Shown: positions 1 to 6,821 of the stretch, piece after piece
Position numbering within the stretch: the first letter of the stretch is position 1
Layout of the letters: each line of letters begins with the position of its first letter
Origin: CAZUZD01 sp964624465
GTDB lineage: Bacteria; Planctomycetota; Planctomycetia; Isosphaerales; Isosphaeraceae
Direction of reading: 5' to 3'
Assembly: GCA_964624465.1 (NCBI GenBank)
Contig: CAZUZD010000055.1
Span: 1-24,873, forward strand
Length of the DNA stretch: 24,873 bases
Position numbers and translations under genes: made by a program
Notes under the pieces: generated by a model
Database searches by the model: none
Seen by the model: only the letters and a program-made list of their open reading frames with translations
What the model was told of the DNA's origin: nothing

Positions 1-774
1 GTTCCGGATTCGAGCGGCGCCGACGCCGACGAACATTTCCATGAAGTCGGAGCCGCTGAGGCTGAAGAACGGCACGCCCGCCTCGCCGGCCACGGCCCTG
101 GCCAGCAGGGTCTTGCCGGTGCCGGGCGGGCCGACCAGCAGCATCCCCTTGGGGATGCGACCGCCCACGGCGCGGAATCGCTCGGGGGTCTTGAGGAAGT
201 CAACGACCTCCCGGAGCTCGGTGACCGCCTCGTCGACACCCGCGACATCCTCGAAGGTGATCGCCGCCGCATCCGAGCCATACAGCTTGTGGCGGCTGCG
301 GGCGAACGCCATCGCGCCCCCCAGGCCTCCCCGTCGCGCCGTCAGCCACAGGATCGCGGCGATCAGCGCCAGGGTGCCGACCAGCGGGACGACCGTGTCC
401 AGCGGACCCGGGCCCGGCTCCGCCTCGTAGGCTCCGGCCAGGTGCTGATCGAGGAGCGTGACCAGACTGTCGTCGTGAATCCCCTGCCGCGGCGCCCGGA
501 ACTCGGTCACGCGATCGACCGCAAACTCCGGTTTGAACGCTCCCCGGACGGCATTCGCGCCCACGGTGACCCTGGCGAGTCGCCCCGACTGGAGCGCCTG
601 GCGGAACTCGCCGTAGGTGAGGGCTCGCGTCGGAGGCGGGGTGGGCCAGGCCATCGGCAGCAGCGGCAGGGCGACCGTGGCCAACGCCAGCGGCACGATC
701 CACCACGGGGCCAATCGACGACGACGCGAGCGACCCGCGTCGCGAGCTGGACGAGAGGGCAGGCTGGGCAACAT
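1..774 (-). CDS. ftsH: ATP-dependent zinc metalloprotease FtsH, N-terminal part
   Basis: Membrane-anchored AAA+ protease that extracts and degrades membrane and misfolded proteins. The window holds the first 258 codons and the gene runs off the left edge, so the second region of homology and the HExxH zinc site are not visible. A basic N-terminus is followed by a first membrane segment (about residues 23-43), a periplasmic-type domain (about 50-125), a second membrane segment (about 127-145) and the start of the AAA domain. The AAA domain has the family hallmarks TFEDVAGVDEA (about 173-183), Walker A GPPGTGKT (215-222) and SGSDFMEMFVGVGA (240-253). The ATG at 774 is chosen because it starts just before the basic segment and first membrane helix; the ribosome-binding site is weak. 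A sigma70-like promoter lies about 110 nt upstream. The identification is very safe. Confidence 0.96.
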   Translation of the reverse strand, partial: MLPSLPSRPARDAGRSRRRRLAPWWIVPLALATVALPLLPMAWPTPPPTRALTYGEFRQALQSGRLARVTVGANAVRGAFKPEFAVDRVTEFRAPRQGIHDDSLVTLLDQHLAGAYEAEPGPGPLDTVVPLVGTLALIAAILWLTARRGGLGGAMAFARSRHKLYGSDAAAITFEDVAGVDEAVTELREVVDFLKTPERFRAVGGRIPKGMLLVGPPGTGKTLLARAVAGEAGVPFFSLSGSDFMEMFVGVGAARIRN

Positions 775-884
775 GGTGTCAATCCGATGAGCCGGCCGAT
801 CCCGCCGGGCGGTGGGGATCGGCTGCCGGGAGAGGAGACCACGTTGTCCCCTCGACCGCGGGGCGACCCCGGACGGTTGAAACG

Positions 885-913
885 ATCTTAGGGTCTTGAT
901 GGGTTCGGGTCAA
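885..913 (-). promoter_or_regulatory. Candidate sigma70 promoter of ftsH
   Basis: On the minus strand, TTGACC (908-913) and TAAGAT (885-890) are separated by 17 nt. A start near 878 would give a leader of about 105 nt before the ftsH ATG at 774. The match to consensus is 5/6 and 4/6. It is a pattern match only, with no transcript evidence. Confidence 0.5.
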
Positions 914-923
914 CGACCGGTTT

Positions 924-948
924 CCTCCAGGAGGGCCGGGACTGGAGG
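924..948 (-). terminator. Candidate hairpin after the heme-motif kinase
   Basis: CCTCCAG (924-930) and CTGGAGG (942-948) form a perfect 7-bp stem with an 11-nt loop, beginning 6 nt after the kinase stop codon. No T-run follows on the minus strand, so it is a weak terminator candidate or just a stabilising 3' hairpin. Confidence 0.3.
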
Positions 949-953
949 CTCGA

Positions 954-2816
954 TCAGCCCCGAGACGGGTCGCTGCCGGGCTCGCGACGGGGACCGCCCG
1001 GGGTGGCCGTGGCGGTGGCCGGAACTGCATGCGGGACCAGGCTCACGTGGGGCCCGGCGATCCGTGGCTCGACGCGACGGGCCTTGGAGAGGTCGATCCC
1101 CTCCTCGCTGAGCTTCACGTCGAAGAGCCGCTGATTGGCCAGCTGCATGGGCAGCCTGACGGTGAAGGTCGAACCTCGCCCGACCGTGCTCTCTAGCGCC
1201 ACGTCGCCGCCCAGGAGTCTGGCCAACTCGCGGACGATCGACAGTCCGAGTCCGGTCCCCTGATGCTCGCGGGTCAGCACGCCGTCGCCGGCCGCTCCGA
1301 TACCCGCCTGGCGGAACTTCTCGAAGATCCGGTCGCGGTCCTCCTCGGCGATCCCGATGCCGGTGTCGGCGACCTCGATGACGACCTGGCGGCCGTCGGG
1401 CCGGGCGCTGACCGTGACCCGGCCACCCTCGGGGGTGAACTTGATGGCGTTGGACAGCAGGTTGTAGAGGATCTGGCGGAGCTTGCCGGGGTCCTGGCGC
1501 ACGAGCGGGATCGCGTCGTCGAGCCGGCACTCCAGGATGATCCCCTTCTTGTCGGCGATCGGCCGGGCCAGGACCGTGAGGCTCTCGCAGATGTCGCGAA
1601 TCGAGCAGTCCTCGACCCGGACCTCCATCTTGCCGCTCTCGATCTTCGCCAGGTCGAGGATGTCGTTGATCATCCCCAGCAGCATCTTGCCGGAGTGCAG
1701 GATGTTCTGGGCATACCGGCGCTGCTTCTCGCTGAGGCTGTCGTTGGAGCCGAGCACCTCGGAGAAGCCGATGATCGAGTTCAAGGGCGTGCGGAGCTCG
1801 TGGCTCATGGTCGCCAGGAAGTCGCTCTTGAGCCGGTTCATCTCGAAGAGGGCCAGGTTTGCCTGGGCGAGCTCGTCGACCTTCTTGTCGAGGTCGCCGT
1901 TGACGTCGCGGAGCTCCTGCTGCATGGCGACCAGGTTGTGAAGCATGCGGTTGAAGGCGTGGGACAGCTCCTCGAACTCGTCGCCGGTGTGGATCTGGGC
2001 CCGGATGTTGAGCCGGCCGGCGGCGATCGCGTCCGAGACGTCCCGCAGGTGCTTGACCGGCTTCACGATCACGTATCGCACGATGACGTAGGAGGCGACC
2101 ATCGCGAGGATCGCGGTCACCAGGGCGGTGGAGATCAGGATGGCGCGGTTGCGGTGGATGTCCTTGTTCGTCTGGTCCATCGGCAGCTTCACGACCACGG
2201 CGCCGGCCAGGTCGTACGGGCGGTTGAAGATGTACTTGCCGGTGGCCTGATCCTGCCGCGTCTGGTGGTAATGGCAGCTGATGCAGTTGGGCCGCAGCAG
2301 CACCGCCTCGGCGTACTGGTACTCCCGCTGCCCGGCCTGGATCCGCCAGCGCGAGGTGGGCGTGCCGTCGAGGAACGTGTTCTGGCGCCGGAGTCCCGGG
2401 GTGCGGGCGGCCGCCTCCTCGCGGGCCGCGGCCCGCAGGAAGACGTTCACCGACTCGGCCTCGAAGTCGTCCCGAGGCTGGTGGTCGCTGTCCTGGGCGC
2501 GATACGGCAGGATGACGTGCGAGTCGTACCCGGGCGTCTCGTTCAGCGACGAGTGGTCGTCGGCCCACTCGTCGACGAGGTCGGAGAGGTTCTGGCTGTC
2601 AGCCAGGAGCTTCTTGGTGTGGAACTTCTGGAGGATCGGGCCGACCAGCAGGCGGGCGCCCTCGGTCTTCTGGCCGATGACCAGGCTCTCGGTCTTCTGG
2701 CCGTACCAGTAGAAGCTCAGGGTCACCAGCGCCAGGATGCCGCCTCCGAAGATGAAGCGGCACTTGCGTTCGAGGCTGGTCTCACCCAGCAGGTGCTTGA
2801 ACGTGCGATACGACAC
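954..2816 (-). CDS. Membrane histidine kinase with DUF3365-like CxxCH heme-type sensor domain
   Basis: Predicted inner-membrane sensor kinase, 620 residues from a GTG start at 2816. GTG is preferred over the ATG at 2885 because GGAGG lies 7 nt upstream. Domain order: membrane helix (about 21-38); periplasmic sensor domain (about 40-222) resembling the DUF3365/Tll0287-like family, with a heme-binding motif NCISCH (C178, C181, H182); second membrane helix (225-247); HAMP linker (248-300); HisKA with SHELRTPLNS and the phospho-accepting H339; and a HATPase domain with the N box (NLLSNAIKF), DTGIGI and GTGLGLSIV. A tail of about 60 residues after the ATPase is Pro/Arg-rich and unrecognised. The CxxCH suggests covalent c-type heme and therefore redox, gas or ligand sensing; this is inference. 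No partner response regulator is adjacent; the gene follows mutM with a 97-nt gap. Confidence 0.9.
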   Translation of the reverse strand: MSYRTFKHLLGETSLERKCRFIFGGGILALVTLSFYWYGQKTESLVIGQKTEGARLLVGPILQKFHTKKLLADSQNLSDLVDEWADDHSSLNETPGYDSHVILPYRAQDSDHQPRDDFEAESVNVFLRAAAREEAAARTPGLRRQNTFLDGTPTSRWRIQAGQREYQYAEAVLLRPNCISCHYHQTRQDQATGKYIFNRPYDLAGAVVVKLPMDQTNKDIHRNRAILISTALVTAILAMVASYVIVRYVIVKPVKHLRDVSDAIAAGRLNIRAQIHTGDEFEELSHAFNRMLHNLVAMQQELRDVNGDLDKKVDELAQANLALFEMNRLKSDFLATMSHELRTPLNSIIGFSEVLGSNDSLSEKQRRYAQNILHSGKMLLGMINDILDLAKIESGKMEVRVEDCSIRDICESLTVLARPIADKKGIILECRLDDAIPLVRQDPGKLRQILYNLLSNAIKFTPEGGRVTVSARPDGRQVVIEVADTGIGIAEEDRDRIFEKFRQAGIGAAGDGVLTREHQGTGLGLSIVRELARLLGGDVALESTVGRGSTFTVRLPMQLANQRLFDVKLSEEGIDLSKARRVEPRIAGPHVSLVPHAVPATATATPGGPRREPGSDPSRG

Positions 2817-2913
2817 GCCCCGCCCTCCGGGTTCTGCCCGTTGGCGAAGGCCAGGGCCGGTGCCCCTCATAGGCACGCATGGCACAGATCCAGAACCCCT
2901 GGCCGACAGACCT

Positions 2914-3840
2914 TCAATCTACCCGATCCACCCCGTCTGGACCAGACGGACCGCGACGTCCCCGGCCGAGGACCTTGGGCACCCGCACCTCGAAGCCCGC
3001 CACGTCGGGGCCAGGCTGGCAGGTGGGGCAGAAGTGCGAGGGGCGGTTGACCAGCCCGACCAGGTACGTCTTGGTGATCGGCCCGCCGCAGCCGGGACAG
3101 TCGGCCCCACCGCGGCCATACATGGCATTCTGTGCCAGGAACCCGCCCTCCAGGCCGAGCACGGTGCGGTAGCCGGCGTCGAACGTGGAGCCTTCGGCCG
3201 CGATCGCCTCTGCCAGCACCGTGCCGATGGCGTCGTGGAGCCGGCCGACCTCGGCGGCCGACAGCTCGTTGGCCCGTCGCAGGGGATGGACCCGGGCCCG
3301 GAACAGGACCTCGTCGGCGTAGATGTTACCCACGCCGGCCAGCACCTTCTGGTCCATCAGGGTCGGTTTGATCGCCCGCGTGGTGCGTGCCAGGCGACCG
3401 GCCAGGTCCTCGCGGCCGATCCGGGTCGCGTCGGGTCCCTGCGAGCGCCCGAACGCCGCCTCGGCGCTGGGACGGTCGGAGTACCAGGCAATCTTGCCCA
3501 GCCGTCGCGTGTCGCAGAACCAGACCAGCCTGGGTGCTGCGTCGAACTCGAATTGCAGGCGCACATGGTCGGGTCGCGGGGGCGGGACCAGCCAAAAGCC
3601 TCCAGTCATCCTCGGCTGGATGACGATCACACCACTGGATCGGTCCAGATCCACGACCACCCACTTCCCCTGCCGCTCGACGGCCACCACGGTGGCGCCT
3701 CGGGCGTGGGCGGCCAGGGACCGGGCGGTGCAGCCCTGCAGCAGGCTCGGGTCGAGCACCCGGACCCGCTGGATCGGGCGGCCCACCAGCGCGGGTCGGA
3801 GGCCCCGGACCATCGTCTCAACCTCGGGTAGCTCCGGCAT
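2914..3840 (-). CDS. mutM: Formamidopyrimidine-DNA glycosylase (Fpg/MutM)
   Basis: Bifunctional DNA glycosylase/AP lyase that removes 8-oxoguanine and ring-opened purines in base-excision repair. It has 308 residues, slightly longer than the usual 270-290. The N-terminus MPELPEVET supplies the catalytic Pro2 and Glu3. K59 lies in the conserved RQGKW segment, and VLAGVGNIYADEVLF is the helix-two-turn-helix signature. The C-terminal zinc finger is CPGC...CPTC with the DNA-contacting Arg just before the second pair. The spacing between the Cys pairs is 19 residues, against 16 in the Escherichia coli enzyme, and about 30 extra residues follow the finger. The start at 3840 is fixed by MPELPE and by GGGAG just upstream. 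The frame stays open further upstream, antisense to the DeoR gene, but that part is not coding. Confidence 0.96.
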   Translation of the reverse strand: MPELPEVETMVRGLRPALVGRPIQRVRVLDPSLLQGCTARSLAAHARGATVVAVERQGKWVVVDLDRSSGVIVIQPRMTGGFWLVPPPRPDHVRLQFEFDAAPRLVWFCDTRRLGKIAWYSDRPSAEAAFGRSQGPDATRIGREDLAGRLARTTRAIKPTLMDQKVLAGVGNIYADEVLFRARVHPLRRANELSAAEVGRLHDAIGTVLAEAIAAEGSTFDAGYRTVLGLEGGFLAQNAMYGRGGADCPGCGGPITKTYLVGLVNRPSHFCPTCQPGPDVAGFEVRVPKVLGRGRRGPSGPDGVDRVD

Positions 3841-3995
3841 GCCCTGCTCCCGCTGCGCTGGCCCACCAGTCCGGCACCGCGTCGGGACCGGCTGGAGTCC
3901 ATTGGAGCGACTCCGGCGTCTGATCGCAACGTTCGCAAAGTCAGTCATCGCCGTGACCGGATCGGGACGCTGGCGGGATCTCCGACGGCGGCTCC

Positions 3996-4056
3996 TTGAC
4001 AGTTCGTGATCGCCGGGGCACTCTGGGTTGAGTGTTCGCGAGCGTTTTCTGGCGAA
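3996..4056 (+). promoter_or_regulatory. Candidate promoter and operator of the BMC regulator/operon
   Basis: The 228-nt gap between divergent mutM and the DeoR gene contains TTGACA (3996-4001), 17 nt, then CACTCT (4019-4024), a good -35 with a weak -10. Just downstream, TTCGC (4035-4039) and GCGAA (4052-4056) form an inverted repeat with a 12-nt spacer, ending 12 nt before the regulator ATG. DeoR-type proteins often bind such repeats and repress their own operon, so it is a plausible autoregulatory site. It is inferred from position and symmetry only. Confidence 0.35.
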
Positions 4057-4068
4057 TGGTGACCGGAT

Positions 4069-4857
4069 ATGCTCGTTGAGACCCGTCGCCGCCAGTTGCT
4101 CGAGCTGATCAATCGTCGCGGCTTCGCGACCCTGGAGGATCTCGTCGCCACCCTGAGCGTCTCGGAGAGCACGGTGCGTCGCGACCTGGAGGCGCTCGAC
4201 CAAGCCGGGGCGATCAAGCGCACCCACGGGGGCGCCGTCTGCACCGCCGAGGTCCGGGCCATGCCCGCCCTCGATGATCGGGCCACCGCGGCGACCCGCG
4301 AGAAGCAGGCGATCGGGCGCGTGGCCGCGGGCCTGGTGGACGACGGTGAAACCGTCTTGCTCGACGGCGGCACGACGACGCTGGAGGTCGCCCGCTGGCT
4401 CATCGGCCGGCCGATCCAGGTGGTGACGAACAGCCTCCCGATTGCCCAGCTGCTCGCGCCCGATAAGGAGACGGACCTGATCCTCATCGGTGGCTACGTC
4501 TACCCCCGGACGGGCGTCGCGATGGGACCGATCGCCCTGGCGAGCCTGGAGGGCATCCGGGTCGGCATGACGATCATGGGTGCCGGCGGGATCGTCCCGG
4601 AGGGGGTGTTCAACTCCAACTCGGTCCTCGTCGAGACCGAGCGGCAGATGATGCGATGTGCTCAGCGCGTGGTGGTCGTGGCCGACTCGACGAAGTTTGG
4701 CCGGCTCTCGCTGACGAAGCTCTGCGACCTGTCCGAGATCGATGACCTGGTGACCGACTCCGCCCTGTCGCCGACCGCCCGAGCGCTCCTCGAGGCGGCC
4801 GGGGTCAAGATCCACGCCGCCGCGACGGCCGAGACCGAGGCCAACGGCCTGTCGTGA
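4069..4857 (+). CDS. DeoR-family transcriptional regulator of the BMC locus
   Basis: DNA-binding repressor of the DeoR family, 262 residues, which is typical. An N-terminal winged HTH (about 4-56) has the classical segment SESTVRRDLEALDQAG followed by RTHGGAV. The C-terminal DeoR sensor domain (about 75-235) belongs to the RpiA/isomerase-like fold, with DGGTTTLEVAR, VVTNSLPIA and the conserved VADSTKFGR. The family usually senses phosphorylated sugars. It sits 68 nt upstream of pduL on the same strand, and a regulator of this family in front of a planctomycete-type BMC locus fits control by a fucose- or rhamnose-derived sugar phosphate (inference). The ATG at 4069 starts the HTH directly, with only a weak ribosome-binding site. 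Confidence 0.92.
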   Translation: MLVETRRRQLLELINRRGFATLEDLVATLSVSESTVRRDLEALDQAGAIKRTHGGAVCTAEVRAMPALDDRATAATREKQAIGRVAAGLVDDGETVLLDGGTTTLEVARWLIGRPIQVVTNSLPIAQLLAPDKETDLILIGGYVYPRTGVAMGPIALASLEGIRVGMTIMGAGGIVPEGVFNSNSVLVETERQMMRCAQRVVVVADSTKFGRLSLTKLCDLSEIDDLVTDSALSPTARALLEAAGVKIHAAATAETEANGLS

Positions 4858-4925
4858 GGCCGAACCGGATCCCAATCTCGAACTCTCCCCTGCCCCCGAT
4901 CGTCCCTGCCCCGCGAGGTCCGTGC

Positions 4926-5609
4926 ATGAGTGCGACGCTGGACCGTCCGAATATCGAGCAGCTCGTCCGCCAGGCCCTCGCGGCCCGGCTGGGCGGGGCG
5001 CCGAAGCCCGCGACCGGCGGCAACGGGTATCAGCCGAACCTGGTCGTGAACATCTCGGCCCGGCACTGCCACCTCACGCAGGAGCACGTCGACGTGCTCT
5101 TCGGCGCGGGGTACCAGCTCACCGAGCTGCGGCGGCTGTACCAGTCGACGGACTTCGCCTCGAACGAGACGATTGCCGTCGTCGGCCCCCGCCAGCGGAT
5201 GATCCCGAACATCCGAATCCTCGGCCCCTGCCGCCAGTTCAGCCAGATCGAGCTGGCGTTCACCGACTCGATCAGCCTGGGCCTCGACCTGCCGGTCCGG
5301 CTCTCGGGCGACATCGAGGGGACCCCGGGGGCGCTGTTGATCGGGCCCAAGGGGACCCTGGAGCTGAAGCAGGGGATCATCCGGGCCGAGCGGCACGTGC
5401 ACATGGGGCCGCGCGACGCCGAGTTCTACGGCGTGAAGCACCTCGATCGCATGGACCTGAGCGTCGACGGGCCCTGCGCCACGACCCTCCGGAACCTGCT
5501 GGTCCGCGTCAACAAGGACTGGAAGCTCGAGGTGCACATCGACACCGACGAGGCCAACGCGTGCGACCTGCCGCATGCCACCCGGGTGACCCTGCAGAGA
5601 TCGTCCTGA
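4926..5609 (+). CDS. pduL: PduL-type phosphotransacylase with N-terminal encapsulation peptide
   Basis: Converts acyl-CoA plus phosphate to acyl-phosphate plus CoA in the BMC lumen, regenerating CoA for the aldehyde dehydrogenase. Residues 8-22 form an amphipathic helix (IEQLVRQALAARL) followed by a Gly/Pro/Ala linker, the usual encapsulation-peptide layout. The catalytic core shows the zinc-ligand pattern known from PduL: H47 and H49 in ARHCHLT, E109, H157 and H159 in ERHVHMGP, and H204. The length of 227 matches the family. The start at 4926 puts the helix at the N-terminus; an in-frame GTG at 4854 overlaps the regulator stop codon and would add a Pro-rich stretch, so it is less likely. In the proposed pathway the substrate would be lactyl-CoA (inference). 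Confidence 0.95.
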   Translation: MSATLDRPNIEQLVRQALAARLGGAPKPATGGNGYQPNLVVNISARHCHLTQEHVDVLFGAGYQLTELRRLYQSTDFASNETIAVVGPRQRMIPNIRILGPCRQFSQIELAFTDSISLGLDLPVRLSGDIEGTPGALLIGPKGTLELKQGIIRAERHVHMGPRDAEFYGVKHLDRMDLSVDGPCATTLRNLLVRVNKDWKLEVHIDTDEANACDLPHATRVTLQRSS

Positions 5610-5708
5610 CGCCGGACGGCCCGACCGTCCCGGTCGCCGGCCGCTCCGGTGCCCGCGACCCCCTTTCGAATCTCGACCTCCCGCACCTGACCCCTCGGAG
5701 TCTGACAG

Positions 5709-6023
5709 ATGGCTGCCGCGAATCTTGAGGCGATTGGAATGATCGAGACGAAGGGCTTCGTGGCCCTCGTCGAGGCGAGCGACGCGATGCTCAAGGCCGC
5801 CAACGTCGAGCTGGTCGGCTGGGACAAGGTCGGCAGCGGCCTGTGCACGGCATTCGTCGCGGGCGACGTCGCCGCGGTCAAGGCCGCCATCGACGCCGGT
5901 GCCGCCGCCGCCAGCCGCATCGGAGAGGTCGTCAGCGTCCAGGTCATCCCCCGCCCCCACGAGGACCTCGGCGGCGTGCTGACGTTCACCAACAAGAAGT
6001 CCGCGACCCCCGCTGCCAAGTAA
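5709..6023 (+). CDS. BMC-H hexameric shell protein 1 (pore KVGSG)
   Basis: Single-domain BMC (Pfam00936-type) shell protein of 104 residues forming hexamers of the compartment facets. It begins with EAIGMIETKGFVALVEASDAM and continues with LKAANVEL, the family core. The pore loop reads KVGSG, equivalent to KIGSG in PduA, followed by an unusual Cys (GLCTAF). The C-terminus has IPRPHEDLGGVL and a short Lys/Ala tail. It is the first of three consecutive BMC-H genes and lies 99 nt after pduL. The small polar pore resembles that of PduA, which passes propanediol-type metabolites; that role here is inference. Confidence 0.96.
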   Translation: MAAANLEAIGMIETKGFVALVEASDAMLKAANVELVGWDKVGSGLCTAFVAGDVAAVKAAIDAGAAAASRIGEVVSVQVIPRPHEDLGGVLTFTNKKSATPAAK

Positions 6024-6043
6024 TCTACGGAGCCAGGAATTCC

Positions 6044-6364
6044 ATGCCTCCCACCAACACGCAGCGCGGTCAGCGGGCCTCGGGCAACGGGTTCATCGGT
6101 GAGGCCCTCGGCCTGATCGAGACCAAGGGCCTGGTCGGCATGATCGAGGCGACCGACGCCATGCTGAAGGCGGCCAACGTCGAGCTGGTCGGCCGGGTCC
6201 AGGCCGGCGGCGGCTTCGTCACCACGCTGGTCCGCGGCGACGTCGGCAGCGTCCGCGCCGCCATCGAGGCGGGCGCCGAGGCCGGTAGCCGGGTCGGCGA
6301 GCTGGTCAGCGCCCACGTCATCCCGCGGCCCGATCCGGCCGTGCTGGCGACGTTCATCGGCTGA
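6044..6364 (+). CDS. BMC-H hexameric shell protein 2 (pore QAGGG, basic N-terminal extension)
   Basis: BMC-domain shell protein of 106 residues. The core GLIETKGLVGMIEATDAML is preceded by a polar, basic extension of about 20 residues (MPPTNTQRGQRASGNG...) absent from its two neighbours. The pore loop reads QAGGG, losing both the Lys and the Ser of the PduA-type motif, so the pore should be less charged and lined by glycine. The second half (VRGDVGSVRAAIEAGAEA) is nearly the same as in BMC-H 3. The ATG at 6044 lies 20 nt after the preceding stop codon; a frame open further upstream is antisense-like overlap with BMC-H 1 and was not used. The gene is followed by a 122-nt gap with a strong hairpin. 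Confidence 0.95.
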   Translation: MPPTNTQRGQRASGNGFIGEALGLIETKGLVGMIEATDAMLKAANVELVGRVQAGGGFVTTLVRGDVGSVRAAIEAGAEAGSRVGELVSAHVIPRPDPAVLATFIG

Positions 6365-6386
6365 GTTCCCGCAGCGGTCGCGAGCC

Positions 6387-6409
6387 GGGGCACGCCCTCG
6401 CGGTGCCCC
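6387..6409 (+). repeat. Stem-loop between BMC-H 2 and BMC-H 3
   Basis: GGGGCAC (6387-6393) pairs with GTGCCCC (6403-6409) around a 9-nt loop, and one more C-G pair at 6386/6410 extends the stem to 8 bp. CGAGCC (6381-6386) and GGCTCG (6420-6425) could close an outer stem. No T-run follows. It lies in the longest gap within the shell-gene cluster, so it could act as a partial terminator or an mRNA processing/stability element that adjusts shell-protein ratios (inference). Confidence 0.45.
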
Positions 6410-6486
6410 GCTCTCGCCCGGCTCGGGCCCGCCGGTCTCCGGCATCTCCCCTGACCTTGAACCGAACCGACCAAGGACCGAACACG

Positions 6487-6768
6487 ATGAACGGTGCCCT
6501 CGGGCTGGTCGAGACCATGGGTCTCGTGGCCCTGATTAATGCCGTCGACGCGATGCTCAAGGCGGCCAACGTCGAGCTGGCCAGCGGCGTCGTCAAGCTC
6601 GACGGCGGCGTGGTGAGCGTCATGGTCCGCGGCGATGTCAGCAGCGTCCGCGCCGCCATCGAGGCGGGTGCCGAGGCCGCCACCCGCCTGGGTGAGCTCC
6701 GCGCCGCCCACGTCATCCCCCGCCCGAGCACGGCGGTCGTCGCTGCCTTCACCGGCAGCGCGGTCTGA
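6487..6768 (+). CDS. BMC-H hexameric shell protein 3 (pore KLDGG)
   Basis: The shortest of the three BMC-H proteins (93 residues), with no N-terminal extension. The start MNGALGLVETMGLVAL leads straight into the BMC fold. The pore loop reads KLDGG: an Asp replaces the first Gly and Gly replaces the Ser of the PduA-type KIGSG, which would place an acidic side chain near the pore. From VRGDVSSVRAAI to GAEAATR it is almost the same as BMC-H 2 at protein and DNA level, which suggests duplication or gene conversion. The ATG at 6487 was chosen because the BMC fold starts at once; the frame open upstream crosses the intergenic hairpin. Confidence 0.95.
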   Translation: MNGALGLVETMGLVALINAVDAMLKAANVELASGVVKLDGGVVSVMVRGDVSSVRAAIEAGAEAATRLGELRAAHVIPRPSTAVVAAFTGSAV

Positions 6769-6821
6769 GCCGACGTCCCCTCGAACCCCGAATCGTCCCT
6801 CGCCTGGCGGTCCTCCAGCCC

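Noticed and set aside
1263..3050. A 595-codon plus-strand frame opposite the heme-motif kinase
   Set aside because: The kinase on the minus strand has all motifs in order; the plus-strand product is Val/Asp/Leu-rich antisense sequence.
3841..4875. N-terminal extension of mutM reading antisense through the DeoR gene
   Set aside because: MPELPE must be at the N-terminus for catalysis, and the extension has no family match; it is not a fusion.
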